Below, piece after piece: positions 37,661 through 49,028 of a stretch of DNA of 64,000 bases. The DNA is from Panopea generosa (lineage: Eukaryota > Mollusca > Bivalvia > Adapedonta > Hiatellidae). A program made the position numbers and the translations under genes. The stretch covers positions 42,733,769 to 42,797,768 of the forward strand of contig CM055903.1 in assembly GCA_029582155.1 (NCBI GenBank), given 5' to 3'. The notes below the pieces were generated by a model. That model worked only from the letters and a program-made list of their open reading frames with translations, did no database searches and was not told the DNA's origin. Each line of letters begins with the position of its first letter. The stretch's first letter is position 1.

Positions 37661-38524
37661 CGAGCAAGAAAAAAAGAAAGCTTCCTGAAAATGATCCAGC
37701 AGTAAATATATGCTCAAAATGATTCAGCAGATATATGATGAAAATGGTTCAGGTGCCAAAACAAATTGTTTTGTTTGATTAAATGATTAAAGAATAAAGC
37801 AATATATATTCTACATTCAGAATAATATTTATTATATAACAAATATTTACGCAATATTTTTACAATATATTTAATATTTCTATTTTATTCTCAACAAATA
37901 TACATTTTATATCATTGTTAAATTCCTGTCAAATAGGTTATATCACTTATTCAAATAAATGATATCACTTAATCGTGTCATTGTTGTATGTGTAGTAGTT
38001 AGTTCTACTGAGAAGGTAATTTGTTATAGAACAAATTTCAAACAAGTATTAAAGTGGAGGTCATAAAACAAGTTTTATGTTGACGAACATACACGTGGAA
38101 TGTTATTGATTTATGGCTAGTAGTTACTGATATGAGCTTCCTAAAAATGAAAAAAAAAACAACACAACTTTATGTATGAATGAAGACATAATTCCCTCTT
38201 AAATCTACATAGAGTTACCCCAATTTTCCCGCAAGTCTAGTTAATGGTAATAAATATACATTGATGCAAAGAAACAACCACAATTTTTAACATAAAAGGG
38301 GGTATAAGTCTGCATAAAATCTAAACAAAGTTATCTCACTTTTCCAGCTAGTGCAGTTAATAGTAGTAAATAAACATTAATGCAAGGCTAGAAGTCACTG
38401 AGAGACGAATATTAACTAAAAGAAACAACCACATTTTCCAACAAATGGGGTCATAATTGTTGTACACTTAAATAGTCTATTCTCTGGTACTTTGGTATTG
38501 AACACACATATGTGAAGTGTAAAA

Positions 38525-40015
38525 AATCGTAATCAATGTGTTGTCGTATCCGGCTGTACATCCGATATGTCTAGTTTGAAAGCCGGGGTACCCCAGGGAT
38601 CTATCCTAGGGCCTCTGTTGTTCCTTGTCTATATAAATGATATTGTAGAAAATATAAGCTCATCCATAAAATTATTTGCTGATGATACTAGTCTTTTTAT
38701 TATAGTAGAATCACCAGATCTGGCCGCTTCTATGTTAAATTCTGATCTCAGAAAAATTCACAACTGGGCTGATAGATGGCTTGTTAATTTTAATCAAAAT
38801 AAAACAGAATCGATGGTTATTACCCGTAAAATCAACAAACCGATACATCCAAATATTTCTATGAATCAAACTGTTATACAAGAAGTTATTACTCATAAAC
38901 ATCTGGGCCTTACTTTTTCAAATAATGGATCATGGCATGAACACATTCAATACATAAAAGAAAAGGCATGGAAAATAATAAACATTATGCGACTTTTAAA
39001 ATTTCAATTAGATAGAAAATCACTTGAGATTATATATACTACTTTTATACGTCCAATTCTAGAATATGCTAACATTGTCTGGGATAATTGCACTTTGTAT
39101 GAAGTTAATGAAATAGAAAAGATTCAGTTGGAAGCAGCAAGAATAGTAACGGGAGCAACAAAACTTGTTTCTTTATCAGCTCTGTACAAAGAGACCTGTT
39201 GGGAATCCTTAAAAACAAGAAGACAAAAACACAAACTTATACTTTATTACAAAATGCATAATGGACTATCTCCTTCGTACCTATGTTCACTCTTACCTGA
39301 AAATGTTGGGAATCTTGTTGGCTATAACATTCGAAATGCACAAGACCTTAGGACGTTTTCATGTAATACTCAATTATATTTTAACTCATTCTTACCGTCT
39401 TCTGTGCGTGAATGGAATTCTCTTCCTCACCTCATAAGAGAGTCGCCTTCCCTTAATATATTCAAATCAAATATCAATGCTAATAAACAAAAGGTTCCAA
39501 ATCATTATTATACAGGAAACCGAACTGCCCAAATATATCATACACGACTTCGTACAAATTGCAGTAACTTGAATCAACATTTATTCAATAAAAACATAGT
39601 TGCAAGTCCAAATTGTCTTTGTGGTGAAATTGAGGACACATATCATTATTTATTCAGGTGCAGACTATTTCACCAATATAGACAAAGAATGATGACTGAA
39701 ATAAAATTAGCTTATCCACATGATCCTTCCTTGAACGATCTTCTGTATGGTAATGAAAATCTTACATTAACTGACAACAACTCGATTTTCATGACAGTTC
39801 AAAATTATATTATAAAGACCAAACGTTTTGAATATCGCACACATTTAAATAGATAATGACTTGTTATGTTTTTTACCTACTTAATTATAACAACAAGCCT
39901 CTATTTGATCTTGGATAGTAAGAAACAATGGCTAATGAATGGATTGGATTGATAAACATAAACTTGGAAAATACCTATCCCCTGTATCGGAATGAACCGA
40001 TAAAGAAAATAAAAT
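38525..40015 (+). mobile_element. 5'-truncated CR1/Jockey-type LINE with intact C-terminal ORF
   Basis: An open frame from about 38,516 to 39,856 (ATG at 38,567; 429 codons) encodes the C-terminal half of a non-LTR reverse transcriptase: GVPQGSILGPLLFLVYINDI, then LFADDTS (FADD at 38,675-38,686), a thumb region with ARIVTGATKLVSL, and a late Cys-rich motif CLCGEIEDTYHYLFRC (39,614-39,662). The part upstream of the fingers/palm, including the endonuclease, is missing, so it cannot retrotranspose by itself. No stop or frameshift interrupts the remainder, so insertion is fairly recent. It is inside a plexin intron, same strand. The 3' UTR ends near 40,010. A target duplication was not identified. 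It is related to the decayed element at 9.0-11.9 kb. Confidence 0.9.
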
Positions 40016-40510
40016 CAGTGGAGTCTCTTTCTTTCTTTCCTTCTCTTCAACCAATACTCTCTTTATTAGTTTTTGAAATATTCTGAATAAACCATTATTT
40101 CTTTAATCAATTTTTGCACATTTGGCCAAATTGAAATTATTTCGGAACAATATGATAAAGTTTATAAGAAATGTAAAATAACTGTTATGGAAGCAGATTT
40201 ACACAAGCTTCTAAAGCTTTTTTCTGTATCCTTTCCACATAATTCGTTAAACGTATGACTTTATTGTTAAATGTATGCTAAATATATGTACTTATGTGAA
40301 TAAAATATTGTTTAAACTAATTGATTGCATGGATAGTAAGTTGTGAGATATGATTTAGATGAACACATTAAAAAATCAACAATGGTATCGGGAAAATACA
40401 ATGATTCCTGATTTCAAGTTCTTCGAAGGTCTCATTAAAATTACAATGTGCTGAATCAGATGTGGAATATTTCATTTACAGAGTCTATTAAATATTATTT
40501 TCTGATACAG

Positions 40511-40622
40511 ATGCGGCGAATGTACAAACACTACTGGATATGATTGTCAATGGTGTTTACAGAACAACCAGTGTGTGTCTCCAGGACAATGTAGCCAGAG
40601 TGCCGGTCTTAGTATTACACAG
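40511..40622 (+). CDS. Plexin exon 8: second PSI domain
   Basis: Acceptor tgatacag, donor acag|gtaata; first base completes a Lys codon, ends phase 0. Encodes CGECTNTTGYDCQWCLQNNQ then CVSPGQC, the CxxC...CxWC...C spacing of a plexin PSI domain. Confidence 0.88.
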
Positions 40623-40679
40623 GTAATAATGTAACTTGTGTTATCAGTGGTGTTTACCTTAATTGGAAATATTACAGAA

Positions 40680-40890
40680 GATATAATATAACTGGTGTTT
40701 ACAGGACACACAGTATGTGTCACCTGGACAATGTAGCCATAGTGCAGGTATTAGAATTACGCAGGTAATAATGTAACTTGTGTTACCTTAATTGGTAATA
40801 TTATATAAGATATAATGTAACTACTGTTAACAGAACACACAGTGTGTGTCTTCTAGACTATAAAGTTAAGGCACATGTTATAATTATTGT
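40680..40890 (+). pseudogene. Decayed tandem copies of the 3' part of plexin exon 8
   Basis: From about 40,692 the sequence tggtgtttacaggacacaca, then gtcacctggacaatgtagcc and ttacgcaggtaataatgtaa, copies exon 8 from its WCLQNNQ codons through its donor and 15 bp of intron. A third, more degraded trace (gaacacacagtgtgtgtctt) follows at about 40,832. Neither has an acceptor in register, so these are not alternative exons as they stand. Confidence 0.8.
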
Positions 40891-41236
40891 CATCCAGGCA
40901 ATGTAGTTAGAGTGTATTTTATGTTATTACAAAGGCAACAATAGGACTTAATTTTGTATTTATCACAATTTTATTTAACGTTGCATTCTCTAAATGTGGT
41001 TTGTAGGTTTTGTATATACTATTTTGCTAAAGTACGATATTTTAATTGACCATTTACTTTTTTGTTTTCTTTAGATATTACAAAGATCAGTGTGACTATT
41101 AGTACGTGTGGTAAAATGAAGATACATTATCCATGAAATAAAACTAAAACATGCTTAGATGATATTATAGTACAGAAATGATTTCAAAATTTAACGTATT
41201 ATCTTTTTTGAAACTTGACCCTATATTGCTTTACAG

Positions 41237-41329
41237 AAGAGCCAGTGCCCCCAACTTGTAGAGAACCCGTCCCAGTTTGTACATAATGGTGTGGTAACAA
41301 GTGTGACATTCCACGCAAAAAATCTTCTA
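41237..41329 (+). CDS. Plexin exon 9: start of second TIG-like spacer
   Basis: Acceptor ctttacag. Encodes KSQCPQLVENPSQFVHNGVV then TSVTFHAKNL. Two donors three bases apart are possible, both phase 0: after 41,329 (cta|gtagta) or after 41,332 (gta|gtacgt). The protein differs by one Val. PSI2 ends at the first cysteine here and the Ig-like second spacer begins. Confidence 0.82.
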
Positions 41330-41332
41330 GTA

Positions 41333-42231
41333 GTACGTTGTGTTTCATAAATTGTATTAAAGAAAACAATGCTATAACACTATGTTAAAATGTGTTAGGA
41401 TAAAGAATATAATCATATAAGCATCACTACAATTTGGTTTATAAAATCTTACGCAGCATTATTATAACAACCTTATCAAGAAAACGTTCTTAAATAAACC
41501 AATTAGGAGGTGTGGCGCATGAATCATCATTTGATTATGTGTGCACTCTAGCATCTGTTTGTATAATTTTATCTTAATCAAACACACACAGTACTTATAT
41601 CATCGTGTAATCTTAGACAAGGTCATAAATACATACATGCAATGACCTTTGAATAATCAAACATTTCTGGACAAACACCAAGCGCCAAACAGATAATTGT
41701 TGTGTTTTCAATCTAAATTTCAAAATGGCTGCCATTACCTAAATAGTAAAACGTTCAAAGGCTTAAACATTCTCTAAAAAATAACCCTACCTTAGGGATT
41801 ATTAAAGGGTCGCATGTAATTATTTTATAGACAATGATACTATCGTTTTAAATACAATTAATATTTTTAACATTTTCGTAGAAGCATGATTGGGTCAAAG
41901 ATCCTCAGAGTTATAATGATCTGGTTTAATAATCGGGAATAAGAAGGACCCAAACAGTTAAAGATATATATTTTCATATTTCATGAAACAGTCAGATTTG
42001 TTCTTATTTGAAAGTTTAGAGAAAAGAAAAATTATCTATACATGTAATGTAATGGGACTGATTTTTACGTAGAAATACTATAGGAATCCGATTTTTTTTT
42101 CTTATCGATTTTTGCAAGAATTTAACTAAACTTAATATTCAAAGTATTTGTTCAAGCAAAAACAGCAAAAAGAAAAAAAAACGTGTATATATTTTTATAT
42201 TCATAATAAAATTGTATCATATTTTATACAG
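41333..42231 (+). other. Plexin intron 9, no supported feature
   Basis: AT-rich intron without recognised repeats. Confidence 0.55.
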
Positions 42232-42333
42232 GATGCTTCAGACTTCTTCCTAACAATGCCAGCAATTCCATCATTGCCACTGGTAAAGGCATCAGACACA
42301 GCGACACAGACATCTGTCACTTTCTCGATACAG
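42232..42333 (+). CDS. Plexin exon 10: second TIG-like spacer, middle
   Basis: Acceptor ttttatacag, donor ataca g|gtaaca; 34 codons, phase 0 both ends. Encodes DASDFFLTMPAIPSLPLV and TQTSVTFSIQ. Lacks cysteines; placement rests on phase, splice sites and position between PSI2 and PSI3. Confidence 0.78.
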
Positions 42334-42624
42334 GTAACAGATTGTGCATTGTCAATGTGTTATCTCATCTGAACCAAGCTCTACTTACATATTACAACCG
42401 TCGGAAGATATAATTTGCTAGCATGTGTCAATCTATCAGTCTCTGGGAACATTGACGCTTGCTGGTTCGGAAAACTAAAAAAAAAATAAACCGGAAATTC
42501 CCTTTAACTTGTTGTTTACATATTTGTTAACATCTAATTGGCTTAATAAGCCAAAATATTTCTTTTTGTCCACTTAACAATGCCAGACCATACACAAATA
42601 CATAAAAACGGTGCTGATGATATG

Positions 42625-42840
42625 ATGGGACGGTCAAAACAAAATAAGGAATTAACCAGAAGAAAGCGGGGTGGTAATGTAATGGATAAAGTATTGGCCG
42701 CTCACGCCAGAGGGTGCGAGTTCAATCCCCCGATCGACCCGATGCCTCTCATAAAACAACACTCAGTACTGGTTCTACTCAGGAAGTGGACTCGAGAGCG
42801 GTTCAAAAGCTAAAAAATATTAATATAAACTAAACTAAAA
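42625..42840 (+). repeat. tRNA-derived SINE
   Basis: A tRNA-like head (ggataaagtattggccgctc; B box GAGTTCAATCCCC) is followed by actggttctactcaggaagt and gactcgagagcggttc. The tail matches the family at 30,950 and 48,500. Confidence 0.8.
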
Positions 42841-43624
42841 CAAAACAACAAGAACCTAGATGAATTGGTATTGCTTTGATGAAATAATTACCATATTTGA
42901 CACATTCCATATATATGTTATGGATACCTTTAATACAAATTATATTTATATTTAATTTACTGCTGTTCATTTAATGAGTACAATTTTCTTCGACGAGCGA
43001 TAGTATCCAACGTCTGGTATGAATATAATATTTTGGAAGTTTACACTGGACATAAGATATTCTCTCGGATGAAACACGACCGCTACTTTTCTCATTATAT
43101 TTTGGAAGAGCAGAAGTTGTCTAACAATAAAGTGTTAGTTTCATTTCTCTAATATGGTCTTTCTGTGAATGACAAGCATGCAGACTTGTTTATTTACTTT
43201 AGAATACAGAACAAAAAAACGTTGTCATAATGGTTATAAGTATATTGTCCAAGTTGAATACCCACAAGTCTATAGATCTAAATTGGTGAAATTTATAAAA
43301 GCTGATTTTGCTAAAATGGGAACATGGTTACACAATGGCGGTTGGCATTTTTTGTTTGTTATCTGTATTCCAAAAGTGACAATGATACTAACAATAGTGA
43401 AACAAGTCTTTGTCAGGACTTAATATTCTACAGTTGCTGTTATAACTACTACTGGACAAAAGTAATGAGATGATACTCGCATTGAAATATAGATCAAATC
43501 TCACTGCTAAAATCGATACAGCTACAATATATTGCTTTTATATTATTTTATTTTATGTTCAAATAAGGGTAGGAGAACCACATTTGTTCCTACTTGTTAA
43601 ACTGAAATAGTATGTGTATACGCA

Positions 43625-45286
43625 GTTAACCTGTAATATATTTATATAATGATTACTTTCCATATCACTACAATTAAACTGTAACATACTTATATAGTAA
43701 TTACTGTTCCAGATCACTAAAATTAACCTGTAACATACTTATATGATAATTACTGTTCCAGATAACTCTACAACTAAACTGTTACATACTTAAACAATAA
43801 TTACTGTTCCAGATAACTCTACAATTAACCTGTAACATACTTATACAATAATAACTGTTCCAGATCACTACAATTAACCTGTTACATACTTAAACAATAA
43901 TAATTGTTCCAGATCACTACAATTAACTGTAACATACTTAAACAATAATTTCTGTTCAAGATCACTAAAATTAACCTGTAACATATTTATACAATAATAA
44001 CTGTTTAATATCACTACAATTAACCTGTAGCATACTTATACAATAATTACTGTTCCAGATCACTACAGTTAACCTGTAACTTACTAATATAATAATTACT
44101 GTTCTAGATCACTATTAACCTGCAACATACTTATAACTTATACAATAATTACTGTTCCAGATCACTACAATTAACCTGTCGCATACTAATATAATAATTA
44201 CTATTCCAGATCACTACAATTAACCTGTAATGTACTTATACAATAATTAATGTTCCAGATCACTAAAATTGACCTGTAACATACTTATACAAAAATTACT
44301 GTTCCAGACCACTACAATTAACCTGTAGCATTCTTATACAATAATCACTGTTTCAGATCACTAAAATTAACCTGCAGCATACTCATATAATAATTGCTGT
44401 TCCAGATCACTACAATTAACCTGTAGCATACTTATATAATAATTACTGTTTCAAATCACTAAAATTCACCTGTAACATACTTATATAATAAGTACTGCTC
44501 TAAATCACTACAATTGACCTGTAAAGCACTTATATAATAATTACTGATCCTGATCACTACAATTAACCTGTTGCATACTTATATAATAATGATTGTTCCA
44601 GATCACTACAATTAACCTGTAGCATACTCATATAATAATTACTGTTCCAGATCACTACAATTAACCTGTAATTTACGAATATAATAATTGATGTTCCAGA
44701 TCACTACAATTAACCTGTAGCATACTTATACAATTATTATTATTCCAGATCACTACAATTAACCTGTAGCATACTTATATAATAATTACTGTTCCAGATC
44801 ACTACAATTTACCTGTAGCATACTAATATAATAATTACTGTTCCAGATCACTACAAATAACCTGTAATTTACGAATATAATAATTGCTGTTCCAGATCAC
44901 TACAATTAACCTGTAGCATACTCATATAATAATTACTGTTCCAGATCACTACAATTGACCTGTAATGCACTTATATAATAATTACTGTTCCTGATCACAA
45001 AAATTAACCTGTAGCATACTTATATAATAATTACGGTTCCAGATCACTACAATTAACCTGTAGCATATTTATATAACAATTACTGTTTCAAATCACTAAA
45101 ATTCACCTGTAACATTATTATATAATAATTACTGTTCTAGATCACTACAATTAACCTGTAGCATACTTATTTAATAATTACTGTCCCAGATCGCTACAAT
45201 TAACCTGTATTATACCAATATAATAATTACTGTTCCAGATCACTACAATTAATCTGTAATGTTCTTCTATAATATTATTGTTCCAG
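43625..45286 (+). repeat. About 49-bp satellite, roughly 34 units, abutting and copying the exon 11 acceptor
   Basis: The unit is atacttatataataattact followed by gttccagatcactacaatta and acctgtagc. It fills the end of intron 10 and runs without a break into the true acceptor: the last unit reads attattgttccag and then exon 11 begins atcactacaaat. Each unit therefore carries a copy of the splice-acceptor region and the first 10-11 exon bases. In nearly every unit an exon started at that acceptor would meet TAG or TAA after six codons (ATC ACT ACA ATT AAC CTG stop). Confidence 0.95.
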
Positions 45287-45395
45287 ATCACTACAAATGA
45301 AAGATTGAAGAACTACCCTGTAATAATTAAATATGGGTTTAAAGGACAAGGTGAAGATTCAAGTGTAGTGCTGGATGATGACTACAACAATAACG
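45287..45395 (+). CDS. Plexin exon 11: end of second TIG-like spacer
   Basis: Acceptor attgttccag, donor aacg|gtatag; phase 0 start, phase 1 end. Encodes ITTNERLKNYPVIIKYGFKG and VVLDDDYNNNG. Joins PSI3 with a split Val codon. The first bases are shared with the satellite units just upstream. Confidence 0.82.
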
Positions 45396-45849
45396 GTATA
45401 GTACTTCTACATGCCTTATAATGCACAGCATACATATGTATTGCGTAAAAGTCATGTTCTCGTACCAAACAGACGAGAGGTTGTGTCACATCCAAGAACA
45501 GCATGACATTGTATGAACAATATATGTTTGCATACTTTTTTCCCTAATTTAATCTTTGTGAGGTGTGTGCTTTAATCCTTAAAATTGAATTTCATTTTCA
45601 TCTTGGTTCAGGTTTAAAAAAATATTCTACGAGTCCATGTTGACGTAATAAATTAAGAACAATATCCGTATCATTAACGTTAATGACCATTGACTGAATT
45701 AATGCATGTTTCCACAGATGTATTCACTATTAAGACAGCTGTATCTCTTACTGCTTGTCGTGATTTAATATCACTTGCATCTAATGCACCCGTTAGCATG
45801 TTTATAAAGTCGTACTTAATTTTTTTGTAAGCAAAGAACGTATCTTTTT

Positions 45850-47530
45850 GTGTTTATTGTCAGTTCACCTGCGAAGGTTGTATTTCACGCATGCCCAGCT
45901 TTGTAGTATATTTCGTAGATGATTCCTCTGAATATGCAATCAAATACAACCACCGGTATCTCTCTATACAATATAGCACACATACACGTCTTATAAAAGA
46001 AGGTATCCAGGTATATGTATAACATCTTGGCCATGGAAGTTGCTGTGTTAAAAATCCTCCGTCAATGACATACTGAATATATGTCGGCATAGTCTGCGGT
46101 TCTACAGCAACAGCTACACGTTTAGCTAACTTGTTTTTTTTCTGCCCCAAGCGAACAATCTGAGTCGAAGAGAGCCGAGGTAGGTACATAATTGATAAGT
46201 GAACAATGAAGATACACGTAGCTCCTCTCTGGTCAACATAACCACAGCAGCAGAAATGCACCGTTGAAAACATAGCTGAAGATCGACTTAAAATTGATCT
46301 CAACCGCAACTTTAAAAATCAGTGTATCATCCTGTTGTTTTATTTTCAAAAGAATACTCATTTACATCCTGTTCTTCCATGGATTTAATAATATCACTAC
46401 CAGCATCCCTGGAGTTATCAATATTATCACTTTCATCTTCTTTAACGTCAATACTACCTTGCGACGGATCGCTGTGAACAGATTTCGTGATTTGGCAATT
46501 TGTTTCATTCTGTAACTGTCTTGCTTTGCTCTTCCTTTTGTGCTGCTCACATGATCTAAACATAGCTTTTGCATATACTGATTTACCTCCGTACATGTCG
46601 GTGTAGATAACAGGCTAACTGTTCTTTGTATTTCAGTCATACTATTCCCCTACTAATAAGACCAACGGTTATTCCAGTACCCTTAATTAACATTTGCTCT
46701 ATGACCAAACTATCGAGAGTTCAGCCCAGTATAGCCGCTCCTTCCAACAGCAAGATACCTTGGTTCGAGAAACTTTAATACATTTTGATGTTCTTCATTC
46801 CATAGTCACATATTGTACAAGTACATTATTGTACAAGTACATAATTATACAATTATTTCGAATAAGGTGTTTGCCTTGATGCAGCAAATTAAGGAAACAT
46901 TTCTGAAAAATTTCTTTTAATATCCCTTATGTCTGAGTTTGGTGGTCAACGTCTCAAAAAGTTCAAACATCTCTAAGAATTGCATCTATAACAGTGCCGT
47001 TCTTCTACTAACCATCGTTTTCGTATAGACATATGGTTTCTTGTTTAGCAAATGATTTAGGCATAAGGTTGCAACTTTTATACCAGTGTGTGTCTCACAT
47101 TCAGTTAATAAGAACCTCCACAGTGTGTTCTTCCACAGAATATTCAAATAGGCGTTCATTGGGGACACTGTCTCGTATATTACCCAAGTTGAGTGTCTCC
47201 TTGTAATGTTTCAGATACTCCTCTGACACTGCCAATGGTATTGTCCGTGTTTCGAAATTCAACAGTTGCATTATAAGCCTTTGATCACATAATACTGCTA
47301 AGAAATTTTTCTTTTCGAGTGTGTGCCCTTAATCCTCTTAACATAGCTTTTCAGTAAAATATGCCCTACAGTTATATCGGCATAGATGATCTCAAAAAAC
47401 TCTTGTAGCCCCCAACCTCCAATCAGACGACCAATGTTCCCTAAGAAGCTCATTTCAATTTTAAAAGTGATGTCCTCCCAATCCTAGTACAATATACTAT
47501 CCAATGGCTCATTCTATGTTATTTCTAATT
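45850..47530 (-). mobile_element. Decayed transposon-type ORF on the minus strand
   Basis: Minus-strand fragments are scattered over 1.7 kb. One (about 47,170-47,290) reads RTIPLAVSEEYLKHYKETLN then NERLFEYSVEEHTVE. Another (46,130-45,870) reads YIQYVIDGGFLTQQLPWP and later YSEESSTKYTTK. The VIDGG...W... and FDGY/STK patterns recall a large class of repeated uncharacterised mollusc and cnidarian proteins of probable mobile-element origin. Multiple frameshifts and stops show it is inactive. I cannot name the superfamily. It sits antisense in plexin intron 11. Confidence 0.4.
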
Positions 47531-47689
47531 TCTTCTTCCATAAAGGCTGGTCAGAAAGAAGTATAAACGTAACATATAACCTGCTCGTTTACAAGCTTTA
47601 TCTTTAAAATAATATGAGTTTCACGATAATCACCGGCATGTGTCATATGCGATTTCAGTTACCACAATATTTTTTTGTTAATCAAATAA

Positions 47690-48482
47690 CACGCGAATGA
47701 TTACTTATTTGGCAAACTTATCTTTCATAAATCAAAGGCAACTGATTTATTATACACAGAATGTAAGTTGTATGTAACCTTAAATATGTTGTGATGTTCT
47801 GATTCCGCAAACGAATTGCCGTTTTAAGTAAGATTTCAAGTATGTTTCAAGTTACAGCAAGGAATTATATAGAGAAGAAATGGCAGCTGATTGAAAGTTT
47901 GTGAAAGCTCGCGTATTCATACAGAATCTCGAAATATCTCGTTTTCAATTATCTTAACTTCCATTCATCTCAGGAACACAAATAAAAGTTCTTACATTAC
48001 AGAATAAAATTCTCATCAAAACAATACCATTCCCAGCAATTTGTATTTTAAGTTGTTTAAATACTTCAGATTACAAAATTTGTATACTGCAACTAAAAGA
48101 ACAACATATTACGAGAAACCTCAATATTTTTAAATCAAGATCATTTTGCGTGATTGAAATATTTTAAAACATCTAAAATTACATACAACTTACATTTTAC
48201 AAGAAATTGGTTGCCTGTAAATTATGAATGATTTATTTGCCAAATATTTAATTCTTCATGTGTTACTTTATCGACATTCAGTCAGGAGATATAAGTTTCC
48301 TATCATTTTATATAAGTCCTTGATTACAGTGTACACATTTTGAAATCATAAGCGCTTCAACTTGAAACATAAATTACTGGGAAAAGTCTCGTTTTATAGA
48401 GAATTTCATTTTAAAAAATAAAACTGTTGGTTTGTGTTCCTGAGATGGATAGAAGTAAAAATAATTTCTCGAGATTTTGCAT
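47690..48482. repeat. Two interleaved inverted-repeat pairs
   Basis: Pair A: 47,690-47,790 (tgtaagttgtatgtaacctt) is inverted at 48,165-48,262 (ttacatacaacttacatttt). Pair B: 47,924-48,060 (tccattcatctcaggaacac) is inverted at 48,350-48,482 (gtgttcctgagatggataga). The order A, B, inverted A, inverted B is interleaved rather than nested. No ORF. Perhaps two related MITEs, one inserted in the other and rearranged. Confidence 0.65.
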
Positions 48483-48499
48483 AAAAATCGTTAAGAGTA

Positions 48500-48690
48500 T
48501 CTTACCTTCAGTCAGTTGCTTTTACCATGACAAATCATGCTCGAGAGATCCCTGAGTAGAACAAATACTAAGCGTATGCGGAAATTGTATATTGCTCAAG
48601 GACGCCATACATAGGCGTGGCAGAGGATCAAATCTAAGATCCTCCGAGCATGGGTTCGATACTCTACCACTAGAGAACGCGCTCCACGCG
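48500..48690 (-). repeat. tRNA-derived SINE, minus strand
   Basis: The reverse complement has a tRNA-like head (tctagtggtagagtatcgaa), a weak B box, then gtccttgagcaatat and ttgttctactcagggatctc ending in cgagcatgatttgtcat. It is the same family as 30,950-31,140. Confidence 0.75.
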
Positions 48691-48889
48691 CCGTTATTTG
48701 TTTAGCTTCGGTATTTTATCGATAGATGGATAAAGATATATGGGCGGGGCATTTGAATTTCTTGTTAGCTTTCTATCCTAAGTTAAAAAAGTGTTCAACT
48801 AAAGACGTTTACGCAATGACTTCCTGTCACAACAAAATGAAGATTGCTATTGTTCTTGGGGGTCATTAGGTCAAAGAATAAGAATCCGT

Positions 48890-49028
48890 CATGAGTAACC
48901 ATGTGAAATAGAAAAAATCTCACCCAATGGGTCAAAATTACCTGCAGGGACGAGGTACTGCCGAGCTCCTTGCATGTAAATTTGACCCAAAGGGTAAGAT
49001 TTTTCTATCTCACATGAATGAACTCATG
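48890..49028. repeat. Foldback (hairpin) element
   Basis: The left arm catgagtaaccatgtgaaat, continuing agaaaaaatctcacccaatg, pairs with the right arm cattcatgtgagatag read in reverse complement. The arms are about 55-60 bp around a short GC-richer loop (cctgcagggacgaggtactg). A short MITE-like insertion in intron 11. Confidence 0.75.

Noticed and set aside
42580..42813. 77-codon plus-strand ORF
   Set aside because: It covers a tRNA-derived SINE and has no similarity to a protein.
43625..45286. CRISPR-like regular array
   Set aside because: Eukaryotic intronic satellite: units are contiguous, with no unique spacers and no cas genes.
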